Below, piece after piece: positions 35,951-45,700 of a stretch of 64,000 nt of DNA; the first letter of the stretch is position 1; the number at the start of each line of letters is the position of its first letter. Both the position numbers and the translations under genes were made by a program. Below the pieces are notes generated by a model that was given only the letters and a program-made list of their open reading frames with translations, made no database searches and was not told where the DNA came from. The DNA is taken from positions 3,563,001-3,627,000 of the forward strand of contig NZ_JAZHRU010000001.1 of assembly GCF_036924525.1 (NCBI RefSeq), read 5' to 3'. Source of the DNA: Bradyrhizobium sp. AZCC 1719. Lineage in GTDB: Bacteria > Pseudomonadota > Alphaproteobacteria > Rhizobiales > Xanthobacteraceae.

Positions 35951-38251
35951 ATGCATCACCATCCAGGCACCCATGACCCCGTTCTTGTCGCGCTGTCAGT
36001 CCTGATCGCCGCGCTTTCTTCCTATACCGCCCTGGATCTCGCGACTCGCATGCGGGCCGCTTCCGGCTCCGCCAGCCTGGGCTGGCTTGGGGCTGCGGCC
36101 GTCGCCATGGGTGGCGGCATCTGGTCCATGCATTTCGTCGCCATGCTGGCGTTCAGCCTGCCCGGCGTCGAAATTTCCTACGATCCGCTCCTCACGCTCC
36201 TCTCGCTCGCCCTTCCCATTTTGGTCGCTGCCGCCGCGTTCGTCGTCGTAAGTCAGCGGTCGAATGCGCTCGTCGTTTCCGGCATTGGAATGGGGCTCGC
36301 GATCTCCGGCATGCATTACACCGGCATGGGCGCCATGCGGATGGCGGCTTCGATCCACTACGATCCCCTCTGGGTTGTGCTTTCCATAGCTATTGCGATC
36401 GGCGCTTCCATCATTGCGCTGTGGCTGGCCTTTCGCACGACGAGCGTGCTCGAGCGCATATCGGCCGGCGCCGTCATGGGCCTGGCGATCTCCGGGATGC
36501 ACTACGCGGCCATGCGGGGCTCCTCCTTCGTTGCCACGGATGCCATTCTTGGCCGCGCAGTCCACGGCGCGGTTGGGCAGGCGCCGCTCGCGTTCCTGGT
36601 CGCGGGCACCACGATCGTCGTCCTCGTCATCGGGCTCGCCGCGGCCGTGTACGACCGCGCCTCGGCAGAACGTGCCGATCGCGAAGCCGAGGCACTCAGG
36701 CGAAGCGAGGAGAAATTTCGTCTGCTGGTGGAGGGGGTGGCCGATCACGCCATCTTCATGCTCGATCCCGAAGGGCGGGTGGCGAACTGGAATCTCGGCG
36801 CGCGCCGGCTGATCGGCTACGGCGACGAGATCATAGGTACCCACTACGCCATCCTTCACACCGAGGAAGACCGCGCGTCCGGCGTTCCTGATGCCGAGCT
36901 TCACGACGCAAAGCGGGAAGGCAAGTCAGAAGGCGAGGGCTGGCGCGTCCGCAAGGACGGCAGCCGCTTCTGGGCCGAGGAGACGATACGCGTGGTGCAA
37001 AACGAGCGTGGCGAGGCAATCGGTTTCGCCAAGATCGTGCGCGACGTGACGGAACGGCGCCGAGCCCAGGAAGCGCTGGAGCGCACCCGCGACGCGCTCG
37101 TGATATCGCAGAAGATGGAGACTGTCGGACAGCTTACCGGCGGCGTCGCCCACGACTTCAACAACATACTTGCCGTGATCCTGGGCAGCCTCGAACTGGC
37201 GAAGAAGCGCCTCCAGCCGGAAGATCCCAGGATTCATCGGCTGCTCGATAACGCGATTCAAGGTGCGCTGCGCGGCGCCTCGCTGACCCAGCGCATGCTG
37301 GCGTTCGCGCGCAAGCAGGACCTCAAGCCCGTCGTCGTGGATGTCCCGGAGCTGGTGCGCGGAATGGCGGCTCTCCTGAAGTTTGATCCAGCCATCCGGG
37401 TCGAGACCCGTTTCCCGATCGAGCTTTCGAAGGTGAAGGTCGATGCCAACCAGCTCGAGCTCGCGATCCTCAACCTCGCCGTCAATGCGCGCGATGCGAT
37501 CGCGGCAGGTGGCGGGGTCATCAGCATCGCTGCACGCGAAGAGCATGCCATCGATGGCCTTGCCGAGGGACGATACGTCGCGCTCTCGGTGAGCGACACC
37601 GGATGCGGCATGGACGAGGAGACGCTCAGGCATGCGCAGGAGCCGTTCTTTACGACCAAGGGCGTCGGCAAGGGGACCGGTCTCGGCCTCTCGATGGTGA
37701 AGGGATTGGCCGAGCAGTCCGGAGGCGTGTTGCTGCTGAAGAGTCGCATCGGTGAAGGGACCACGGCCGAGATCTGGCTGCCCGCCTCTCAGGACGAAAA
37801 GCTGCCGGCGCCCCATGCGGCGGAGCCGTTGCGCGCCACGCCGCGCAGCAGTCGCCCGCTTTCCGTGCTGGTCGTCGACGACGACCTTCTCGTCCTCGAC
37901 AGTGTCGCTGCGATGCTCGACGATCTCGGTCACGCCGTGATCGAGGCGCGCTCCGGCGAGGAGGCAGTCCAGCTTCTGCGCCGAATGCCGAAGATTGACA
38001 TCGTGGTGACCGATTACGCCATGCCGGGGATGAACGGGTTGCTGCTTGCCGAGGCAGTGGCCGCCGAGCGGCCGGGCACGCCCGTGGTGCTCTGCACAGG
38101 ATATGCCGAACTGCTGGGCTCGGTGCAGCCTGATCTGCCGCGCATTTCCAAGCCTTTCGATCAGGCGGCGCTCTTGGCCGCCATTGATGAGGTGATGCGC
38201 GCACAGGCAGCTTCGCGCTCGGTTTTGACCTTGCACCCGAAGAGAGCCTGA
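35951..38251 (+). CDS. Hybrid histidine kinase: MHYT-PAS-HisKA-HATPase-REC
   Basis: A 766-residue membrane sensor kinase. The N-terminal MHYT domain (residues ~8-230, about seven helices) has three characteristic motifs: MHFVAM, MHYTGM and MHYAAM. Such domains may bind copper and sense diatomic gases. A PAS domain (~240-360) precedes the dimerisation domain with His401 in GGVAHDFNN. The ATPase boxes follow (DTGCGM, GTGLGLSMVKG), then a C-terminal receiver with Asp688 in TDYAMPGMNG. The output partner is unknown. No response regulator is adjacent. Confidence 0.9.
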   Translation: MHHHPGTHDPVLVALSVLIAALSSYTALDLATRMRAASGSASLGWLGAAAVAMGGGIWSMHFVAMLAFSLPGVEISYDPLLTLLSLALPILVAAAAFVVVSQRSNALVVSGIGMGLAISGMHYTGMGAMRMAASIHYDPLWVVLSIAIAIGASIIALWLAFRTTSVLERISAGAVMGLAISGMHYAAMRGSSFVATDAILGRAVHGAVGQAPLAFLVAGTTIVVLVIGLAAAVYDRASAERADREAEALRRSEEKFRLLVEGVADHAIFMLDPEGRVANWNLGARRLIGYGDEIIGTHYAILHTEEDRASGVPDAELHDAKREGKSEGEGWRVRKDGSRFWAEETIRVVQNERGEAIGFAKIVRDVTERRRAQEALERTRDALVISQKMETVGQLTGGVAHDFNNILAVILGSLELAKKRLQPEDPRIHRLLDNAIQGALRGASLTQRMLAFARKQDLKPVVVDVPELVRGMAALLKFDPAIRVETRFPIELSKVKVDANQLELAILNLAVNARDAIAAGGGVISIAAREEHAIDGLAEGRYVALSVSDTGCGMDEETLRHAQEPFFTTKGVGKGTGLGLSMVKGLAEQSGGVLLLKSRIGEGTTAEIWLPASQDEKLPAPHAAEPLRATPRSSRPLSVLVVDDDLLVLDSVAAMLDDLGHAVIEARSGEEAVQLLRRMPKIDIVVTDYAMPGMNGLLLAEAVAAERPGTPVVLCTGYAELLGSVQPDLPRISKPFDQAALLAAIDEVMRAQAASRSVLTLHPKRA

Positions 38252-38278
38252 CGTTGATCGGTCTCATCGCGTCTCAGT

Positions 38279-38299
38279 GAGCCGCCGGAGCGGCGGCTC
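38279..38299 (+). terminator. Possible terminator hairpin after the kinase gene
   Basis: GAGCCGCCG pairs with CGGCGGCTC over 9 bp around a 3-base loop, 27 nt after the stop. Only a couple of Ts follow, so it may be a weak or Rho-assisted terminator. Confidence 0.4.
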
Positions 38300-38371
38300 T
38301 TCAGAAAGTCTTGCCGTCTCGTTTGCCATTGATCCATCCTCTTGGCCTAGAGGATTGCGGATTCAATGCCG

Positions 38372-38620
38372 TCATTTGTGAGATGCTTCACAGACATCGC
38401 AGGCCCAGGTTTGATAAAGACCTCCGCGCGGCCTGTCCCGGTGTCGGACCAAAACATGGACATCCGCAAGGACGATCCTGGCGCAAAGCGGACATCGTGA
38501 AATGTCAGCTCTCTCAAGCGCAGATACCGTTGCAAGTGCAAATCGAACAAACCCAAGCGCCTGCCGCGCGGTCGATAGACTGTGCTGTGAAGGCTTTGCA
38601 GCGGGGGAGCGATCTCCCAT
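38372..38620 (-). CDS. Putative small zinc-ribbon protein
   Basis: A minus-strand frame of ~82 residues ends with two Cys pairs, CPLCARIVLADVHVL and then WACDVCEASHK. The spacing resembles a zinc ribbon. The start is uncertain (ATG at 38620, or 38707 upstream). Rhizobial genomes contain similar short CxxC...CxxC proteins. It would be divergent from the peroxidase operon. The overlapping plus-strand frame has no such pattern. Confidence 0.4.
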   Translation of the reverse strand: MGDRSPAAKPSQHSLSTARQALGFVRFALATVSALERADISRCPLCARIVLADVHVLVRHRDRPRGGLYQTWACDVCEASHK

Positions 38621-38730
38621 AATACTGACCCAACAATGCTTAGTGAGTATTAGACGAGTGGTATTATAGTACGGGTGTTGGGGCAGGCGGCGGATCGCTT
38701 CATTCACCCCTCATTGCGAGGAGGTTTATT

Positions 38731-39342
38731 ATGGCCGATCGCGCGCGCAATAAGAACGGACTCGGCAAAGCCGTTACGTTCAACGTGATCACGCCGATGA
38801 ATCGCTTCGGTACTTACGTTGTCCGACTGGCGCTTTGGATATTCGATCGCTGGAAATCAACTCAGAACACGGCCAAGGCGCTGGCGTTTTTGCCCTTCGT
38901 TCATTGGGTCGTGGTCAAGCGTGATTGCTTTCCGCGGGTCGACGACGGTCAGCCGGCGGAAAAGCTGAACTACGATTACTTGTTCTTTCTGAGCACGTTC
39001 AACGGCCCGTGGGGGCCTTACATCGAGGCCTTCGCCGACGTCCTCTATGTGCCGCTCGACATCGTATGGTTCTGGAGCATTCGCTATCCCATGGCGAGGC
39101 CCGTCGGGCCACTGAAGACGTACATTAGGCGCAATCAGGTCGAGTCGGATCACTCGTATAGCGCTTACCCTGGCGCTTCGGTACGCGACGTTCGCGCGGG
39201 CCTCGAAGTGCGCCGCGAACTCGATCAGTTTGCGAAAAATTCGTGCGACCTGGCGCCCGATAAATTTGAGACGGAGTTCAACCGCCTGCTCATGAGTGTG
39301 CAGAACAAGTTGGGTACGTTCGGTCCCATACCGGAAAAGTAA
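38731..39342 (+). CDS. Uncharacterised protein heading the peroxidase/catalase operon
   Basis: A 203-residue protein that I do not recognise. It has Trp/Phe/Tyr-rich stretches such as LALWIFDRWKS, ALAFLPFVHWVVVKRD and FNGPWGPYIEAF, suggesting a compact mixed fold without signal peptide or clear membrane helix. AGGAGG lies 7 nt before the ATG. It begins a run of five same-strand genes with gaps of 22 and 29 nt followed by overlaps, ending in the cyclase-ATPase. It probably works with the Dyp-type peroxidase. Confidence 0.7.
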   Translation: MADRARNKNGLGKAVTFNVITPMNRFGTYVVRLALWIFDRWKSTQNTAKALAFLPFVHWVVVKRDCFPRVDDGQPAEKLNYDYLFFLSTFNGPWGPYIEAFADVLYVPLDIVWFWSIRYPMARPVGPLKTYIRRNQVESDHSYSAYPGASVRDVRAGLEVRRELDQFAKNSCDLAPDKFETEFNRLLMSVQNKLGTFGPIPEK

Positions 39343-39364
39343 TCCGATCGAGCGGAGTTCGCGT

Positions 39365-39958
39365 ATGGCAAATCAAAACGGCGGAAAATACGGCTTTACG
39401 GGTCTGTTTCCAATCAAGCCTGGGAAAACAGCCGAGCTGCGCACATTTCTGCGTAAGCTGGACGAGAGCTTGAAATATCCGCGCGGTTCTCCCTTGAGCG
39501 AGGTGTCGATCGTCCACATGGCCCGCTTCGTTGTGATCGACAGACTTGCCTATCAGGGCACGCCGGCGAAGGTCGATGCACTCAAATCAGCCTATCTGCT
39601 GTTCGCCTGTGACTTCGATGGTTTCAGCATCGACGTTCTGATCCGTGCAATGGTCAAGTATATTCCGTGTGAATTAGAGGCCATTTGGCGGCACTGCCGT
39701 GGCTTTCCCGGCATCGAAAGCTGTGACGATCTCGCTGCGTATTTCGAGCAATGCCAGGTTACGACCAATTTGCTATTGGCCGACCGGCCCGACGCGAGCG
39801 TGAACGATATTCTGAAGGGACTGATGTATCGGCGCCGGCTGGTGAAGTTCATCAAGCACGTTCAGAAAGCGCAGCCAAGTCCGGCAGAACTCAAAGCCCG
39901 TTTCGAGAAGATGTGGCGAAGCCTGCAAGCGGTCAGGCCGAGCGCAGGGAAGTTGTAA
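39365..39958 (+). CDS. Uncharacterised protein, possibly ferredoxin-like (dimeric alpha/beta barrel)
   Basis: A 197-residue protein. HMARFVVIDRLAYQG followed ~20 residues later by AYLLFACDFDGFS resembles the beta-alpha-beta pattern of dimeric alpha/beta-barrel proteins, the fold shared with Dyp peroxidases. No heme-binding His is identifiable. I do not know a named family. It follows the 203-residue gene by 22 nt and precedes the peroxidase by 29 nt. It could be a heme-free paralogue or an assembly partner. Confidence 0.6.
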   Translation: MANQNGGKYGFTGLFPIKPGKTAELRTFLRKLDESLKYPRGSPLSEVSIVHMARFVVIDRLAYQGTPAKVDALKSAYLLFACDFDGFSIDVLIRAMVKYIPCELEAIWRHCRGFPGIESCDDLAAYFEQCQVTTNLLLADRPDASVNDILKGLMYRRRLVKFIKHVQKAQPSPAELKARFEKMWRSLQAVRPSAGKL

Positions 39959-39987
39959 CGGCATAGCGATTGATAGTGGGGCCTGCG

Positions 39988-41376
39988 ATGTTTGATTTCT
40001 CCAGTATTCAAGGCAATATTCTCCGCGGCTACGCCTCCTTTCAGCATGCACGTTTCATCTGCTTAGCGATTGGTGATGTGGGCGATGCCAGACGGTTGAT
40101 GCAGAAACTGCTGGATGGGGGCCAAATTACTCCCGGCCAGTGGCAGGAAAAGCCGGACGCGACGCTCAATCTCGCCCTGACCTTCGAGGGACTGCGGGCC
40201 TTCGGCCTTCCGGAAGAAAGTCTCGCGACTTTTCCTGCTGAATTTCGCGAGGGCATGAAGGTTCGTGCAAAGGTGCTCGGCGATGTCGGCAAGAGTTCGC
40301 CGCAACATTGGGATGAGCCCTGGAAGACGAGCCGTGTGCATATTTTGGTGATGATCTATGGCAGGACGATGGATGCGCTTGAGGAGCGCTGCCGAACATT
40401 TAGGAAATTGCTGCCGGCTGGCATAACTGAGCTGGGTCCCGATCAAGCCGCCGAATCTTTCAGCAATGATGGCGGGAAGACGCGCCGTGAGCATTTTGGC
40501 TTCGCCGACGGGCTGAGCAATCCCGATGTCCAGGACGTACCGCGCGAGGCGGCGGCCAGCAAGGATATAGGCAATCCCGATCACAGCGGGCGATTTGGAA
40601 AAATTCCGTTGGGGGAGTTCATCCTCGGCTACCCCGGCGAAGGCGGCGATCTCGCGCCTATGCCGCTGCCGAACCTGCTTGCGCACAACGGGACATATAT
40701 GGTGTTCCGCAAGCTCGCACAGAATGTGCTGGCGTTTCGAGACTACATCAGAGCGCAAGCAGAGTCGTTTTCTCGGACAATCCCCGGTGGTCTGCCGGAT
40801 GGCGTAAGCGCGGAAGATTTTCTGGCGGCCAAGATGATGGGACGTTGGCAAGACGGATCTTCATTGATCGAGCATCCGCATAAGCCGGTCAAGTCTCTCG
40901 CCAATTCATTCGGCTATGCCGACGATCCGGCAGGCGCGCGGTGTCCACTGGGAGCACATGTGCGGCGCACTAATCCGCGCGACGCGCTCGGGTTCGGCGG
41001 CAAGACGATGAGCCGGCACCGTCTGATCCGGCGCGGCATTACCTACGGCAAGTTTCTTCCGGCCGGCGAGCGGGATAATGAAAGCCGCGGCATCATCTTC
41101 ATCGCCTTCAATTCCGGCTTCGACCAGTTCGAGTTCGTGCAGCGGTTCTGGGTTAATTTTGGCGACGATTTCGAGCAGGGAAATGACACCGATCCGATTG
41201 TCGGCGTTGGCCGACGCGGCCAAATGGTGATCCCGGGTGATGAGGCCACGGGGCGGCGGCCATTTATCTGTTTCGACATTCCGCGCTTTGTCGAAACCAA
41301 AGGCGGCGATTATTTCTTCGTCCCGAGTCTCGCCGCGCTCAGGTTGCTGGCCTCCGGCAGGGTTCATGCGTCATGA
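39988..41376 (+). CDS. Dyp-type heme peroxidase
   Basis: A 462-residue Dyp-type peroxidase. The family motif GxxDG reads GFADG at residues 171-175 (catalytic Asp). The proximal heme His is 324 in LGAHVRRTNPR and a conserved Arg occurs in LIRRGITYG. No signal peptide is seen, so it may be cytoplasmic or exported by another route. It oxidises phenolic compounds or dyes using H2O2. The next gene overlaps its stop by 4 nt. The ATG at 39988 is used. Confidence 0.88.
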   Translation: MFDFSSIQGNILRGYASFQHARFICLAIGDVGDARRLMQKLLDGGQITPGQWQEKPDATLNLALTFEGLRAFGLPEESLATFPAEFREGMKVRAKVLGDVGKSSPQHWDEPWKTSRVHILVMIYGRTMDALEERCRTFRKLLPAGITELGPDQAAESFSNDGGKTRREHFGFADGLSNPDVQDVPREAAASKDIGNPDHSGRFGKIPLGEFILGYPGEGGDLAPMPLPNLLAHNGTYMVFRKLAQNVLAFRDYIRAQAESFSRTIPGGLPDGVSAEDFLAAKMMGRWQDGSSLIEHPHKPVKSLANSFGYADDPAGARCPLGAHVRRTNPRDALGFGGKTMSRHRLIRRGITYGKFLPAGERDNESRGIIFIAFNSGFDQFEFVQRFWVNFGDDFEQGNDTDPIVGVGRRGQMVIPGDEATGRRPFICFDIPRFVETKGGDYFFVPSLAALRLLASGRVHAS

Positions 41377-42716
41377 CCCGGTCCGGCACCCGTCGGCAGT
41401 TCGACGCTCGCGCGAGCGGGAAGCGGTTCATGGTGCGCCTCTTCGGAGATCAGCCGGTCAGCCTCGGCTTTCACGCGCTGCGCCGCTTGGCAGAATTCGG
41501 GCAGATGCTGCTGGCGATCGTGCGCCCGGCGCGAGCGGGCGACGCGCGGACATCGTCCGCGACGCCGGCGCGATATCGGCAGATTGTGAATGCGCTGGAG
41601 CTGCCGCCGGACCGGCCAATGCCGTTGCATGAGCTTGAGCGTGCCGTGCCTGGCGAGGCATCCATGATCCGGAGCATGGCGCGGATCGCCGCAGAAGCGG
41701 TGATTACCAACTACTGCGAGATGAAGGTCTCGGATTGCTCCGTCCCTGCGATGCGCGATCAGCATGCCAAAACGCATGGATGCGTGAAGGCGGAATTCAT
41801 CGTTCGCGACGATCTTCCTGCCGAGTTTACGACGGATCTGTTTCGTCCGGGCGCCCGCTATCCGGCCATGGTCCGGTTTTCCAACGGCCGCGGCACGGCG
41901 GGCAGCGACCGGAGGATCGACGCGCGTGGCTTGTCCATCAAGCTTCACGAGGTCGGCAGAGATACTATTCTTCGCACGTTGGCGCCCGACAAGGCGCCCG
42001 CCGGCGAACATGATTTCGCGCTCAGCAGTTTTCCGATCTTCTTCTGTAAGAACGTGATCGACTATACGCTGTTGATGAACGCGGTGAGTGCACCACATGC
42101 AACCTGGCGCGAAAAACTCGGCAAGGGGCTGCGATGGCTCGAGTTCGTCGTCCGGTGTCCGCGCCAGTTTTACCTATTCGTGCGCACTGCGGTGGAGGGT
42201 CTGCTGACCATCCGCAATCCGCTGACTGCCACCTATCACAGCATGTCGCCGTTTTTGTTCGGCGAGCACAAGGTCGTGCGTTATTTGGTCGGCCCTCCCG
42301 GTCGCCAAAATGGCGGCGCCGGATGGAGAATGTTTGCGCTTTGGACCCGGTCGCAAAGCTTTCTCCAGGATGCGCTTGTGAGGGATCTGGATCCGCATAC
42401 GCATCGACCCGGCGATCATGCCGTCGTGCTCGATTTCTCCATACGGATACGGCACGCCGCCACGCCGGATGACGTCGAGGATGCCTCGCGGTGGTGGACC
42501 CGCCCTCAAGACGAAGTCGTGCGATTGGCTAGGATTGTCATTCCCAAGCAGAGCTTTCTGGCGCAAGATCAGCTGTACGACTGCGAGCACATGGTGTTCA
42601 ATCCCTGGAATTGCCTGCCCGAGCACAGGCCGCTCGGCAGCGTCAACCGGATGCGCCTCGCGGTCTATCTTGCCTCGCGGCAGGTGCGACGGAAACTGAA
42701 CATGGTGGCGTCATGA
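41373..42716 (+). CDS. Catalase-related heme protein
   Basis: A 447-residue protein of the catalase superfamily but divergent. Landmarks are the distal His135 in AKTHGCVKAEF, RYPAMVRFSNGRG, DARGLSIKLHE and DFALSSFPIFF. The C-terminal MVFNPWNCLPEHRPLGSVNRMR is followed by the proximal heme ligand pattern Arg428-x3-Tyr432 (RLAVY). It may be a weak catalase, a peroxygenase or a lipid-hydroperoxide enzyme. Both its ends overlap neighbours by 4 nt, so it is coupled to the Dyp enzyme and the cyclase-ATPase. Confidence 0.8.
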   Translation: MTRSGTRRQFDARASGKRFMVRLFGDQPVSLGFHALRRLAEFGQMLLAIVRPARAGDARTSSATPARYRQIVNALELPPDRPMPLHELERAVPGEASMIRSMARIAAEAVITNYCEMKVSDCSVPAMRDQHAKTHGCVKAEFIVRDDLPAEFTTDLFRPGARYPAMVRFSNGRGTAGSDRRIDARGLSIKLHEVGRDTILRTLAPDKAPAGEHDFALSSFPIFFCKNVIDYTLLMNAVSAPHATWREKLGKGLRWLEFVVRCPRQFYLFVRTAVEGLLTIRNPLTATYHSMSPFLFGEHKVVRYLVGPPGRQNGGAGWRMFALWTRSQSFLQDALVRDLDPHTHRPGDHAVVLDFSIRIRHAATPDDVEDASRWWTRPQDEVVRLARIVIPKQSFLAQDQLYDCEHMVFNPWNCLPEHRPLGSVNRMRLAVYLASRQVRRKLNMVAS

Positions 42717-45700
42717 GCAGCCAGTTGAGGCCCGATCGGTCGGACGGACTTCAGGTGCTGCGGGCGCCGCCGAATGCCGAGAACGAAGCTCTGCACGCCG
42801 AACGCCGGCAGCTTACCGTTGTATTTATCGACATCGTCGGATCGACGCCCCTCAGCGAGCGGATCGATCCCGAAGAGTTTTTCGCGGTCATCAGAACCTA
42901 CCGCGATATCTGCGACGAGCAGATTCGCCGCTACGGCGGTCACATCGCCAGAATGATCGGTGACGGGTTGCTCGCATTTTTCGGCGTCCCGCAAGCCCAT
43001 GAAAATGATCCCGAGCGCGCGGTCCGCGCCTCCCTGGCGGTCGCCGCAGCGATAAAGGAGCAGAAGTTTCTGCTGTCGGATGGCAGCTTCGTCCGCCTGG
43101 GCGTACGCATCGGGGTCAACACCGGGGTGGTCGTCGTCGGCAGCGTGCCCGGCGAGCCCCCCAATCGGCGGGAAGTGTTCGGCAGCTCGGCACATGTCGC
43201 TGCTCGCCTGCAAGGGCTCGCCGGTGAGAATGGTGTCGTGGTCGGTTCGAGCACTTACGAGCTGACCCGCGGAACGTTCAGCTACGCGCCGCTTGGCAGA
43301 CGATCGCTCAAGGGCGTGGAGGAGCCGGTCGAAGCCTGGCGTGCAGATGCTCTAGCGTCCAGCGAAAGCCGGTTCGACAGGGCGCAGAGGTCGCCTCTTG
43401 CCCCGATGATAAACCGAACCAGCGAAAGCGCATTGCTTGCCGAGATGTGGCAGCAGACAATAGCGGGCTGGGGACAGGCCGGCGTCGTTTCCGGCGAGCC
43501 CGGCATCGGCAAGTCACGCCTGATCCGCCAGTTCCGCAGTTCCCTCGATGCATCTCCGCGTGATGTTCTGTCGCTGCAGTGCTCGCCGTTCCACGTCAAC
43601 ACGCCGCTTGCGCCTGAAATCGAGAGACTTACGCGCGCGGCCGGCATCCAGGAGGCCGACGATGCTGAACTCGCGTTGGCAAAATTGCGATCGCTTTTGG
43701 CAAGAGCCATCCCCGATGTCGAGCACGCACTTCGTTACTACGGAGCGATCCTGTCGATACCCGCCTGCTCAGGATACGAGCCCGCGGATCTCGGATCTCC
43801 CTTTGAGCGCGAGCGTACCCTTCAGGTGTTCATCGATGTTCTCATCGCAGCCTCGCGCAAGCGACCGATCCTCGCAATCGTCGAGGACGTCCAGTGGATT
43901 GATCCGACCAGTATCGAGCTGCTGGTACGCGTGATAGCTCACTGTTCCGGCGAGCGGATCATGATCCTGATCACGCATCGCGATGACTACCGGGCCGACT
44001 GGTTGTCGGGCGCGGCAGTTCGACGGATCGCTCTCCAAAAACTGCCGGTGCACGAATGCGAGCAGATGGTCGCCGCCATCGCAGGCAGCGATTTCGTTCC
44101 GCGCCGGATTACCAGCCAGATCGTGGAAAGAACTGATGGCGTACCACTCTTCGTCGAGGAGTTTACGCGGGCCGTCGTCGATTCCGGAGCGGTCCCGCGC
44201 GCTGCTGACGGCCCGGTCCTGAACGGGAAGTTGCCGGAACCTCTGGTGCCCGCAAGTATTCACGATTCACTGATGGAGCGTCTTGATCGTCTCGGTCCTG
44301 CCAAGCGCGTCGCGCAGATCGCTTCCGTCTTCGGAAGGAAATTCAATGATGAAGGCATTTCCAGCGTACTTCCAGGTAAAGGCCAAACGCTGAAACACGC
44401 GTTGCGGGCGCTGGAGAACGCCGGGATTGTGTATCGTATCGAGGAGCCTCAAGGCGCGGTCTTCACGTTCAAGCATGCGATGATACAGGAAGTCGCCTAC
44501 GCGTCGCTGCTCAAAGAGGAAAGGCGCGAGCTTCATGCGCGAGTCGCATCGTGGTTGCTTCAGGAGGTAGCCATCGGAGAGAGCAGCCAGCCTGCCGTGC
44601 TCGGCTATCACTATGCGCGTGCTGGCAATATTCAGGAGGCAGTCGAGGCTTGGCTTCAAGCGGGCAAATCCGCGCTGCGCCGATCAGCCACCAAGGAGGC
44701 CGTGGCTCATCTTCGCGAAGGCCTCTCGCTCATACCCAAGCTGCCCGCTTCACCGCGGCGCTTCGAAGCTGAAATCGCCTTGCAATCCAACTTGGCGATG
44801 GCGTACACCGCCAACGCAGGGTGGTCAGATCCGAACGTCTATGGCCCCTACAGTCGCGCACTCAAACTTTGCGCGAACCATGGCACCATCCGCGAGAAGG
44901 CGACGGTGCTGTGGGGAAGTACCATAGCAAAGCTAGTCAACTGCGAGCTCACCAAGGGCCTCGAACACGCGCAGGATTTCGTCCGCCGGGCCGAGGAATG
45001 GCGCGATGACGAGGCTGCCCTCATGGCGTACGCCGCTGCCGTGATCGCCAATTTCTTTCTCGGCCGTCTGGAGCAAGCGAGCGAGCTCGCGGCGCTGATC
45101 GGCGCCCGCTACAATCGTCTTGAGCACGGCAAGCTGGTCCAATTCTATCAGCATGATCCAATGATCGTTTCGCTGGTCTATTCCGGACACATCGAATGGC
45201 TGTTGGGTCGGCCCGGCCGGGCCAGAGAGTGCTGTGAGACGGCGCGGCAGCTTGCGAATGAGATCGGGCATCCGTTCATGCTGGCATTTGCCTCGATTCT
45301 TGGCGTTTCCGATCACTGGTATGAGCGCGACCTTGCGGCCAACCTTGCCAGCGTCGAGCGCGGCATGAAAGTTGCTGATGAGTACGGCTATCCGATGTAC
45401 CGGGTCATCGGTCCGTTGTGGGCAACCGCTGCGCTAGCGGAGCGTGGCCCTGCGCCGAAAGTGCTCGAACAACTGTGCGGGTTGCTAGGCAAGCTACCAG
45501 CCCGGTGCATTCAGATGCCGCTCTACCGAATTCTGCTCGCCGCTGAATTCGGACGAATCGGGCAGATAGAAAAGGCTCGAAGCTTCGCTGCTTCGGCCGA
45601 ATCCCTGATGAAGCAAACCGGCGAACGCTGGGCTGCTCCCGAGATTTTTCGGATTCACGGCTCGCTGCTGTGTTGCGAACCCTTGCGAGACGACCGTGCG

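Noticed and set aside
35996..36904. A 302-residue minus-strand frame
   Set aside because: Shadow of the MHYT histidine kinase gene; His/Gly/Arg-rich and without motif.
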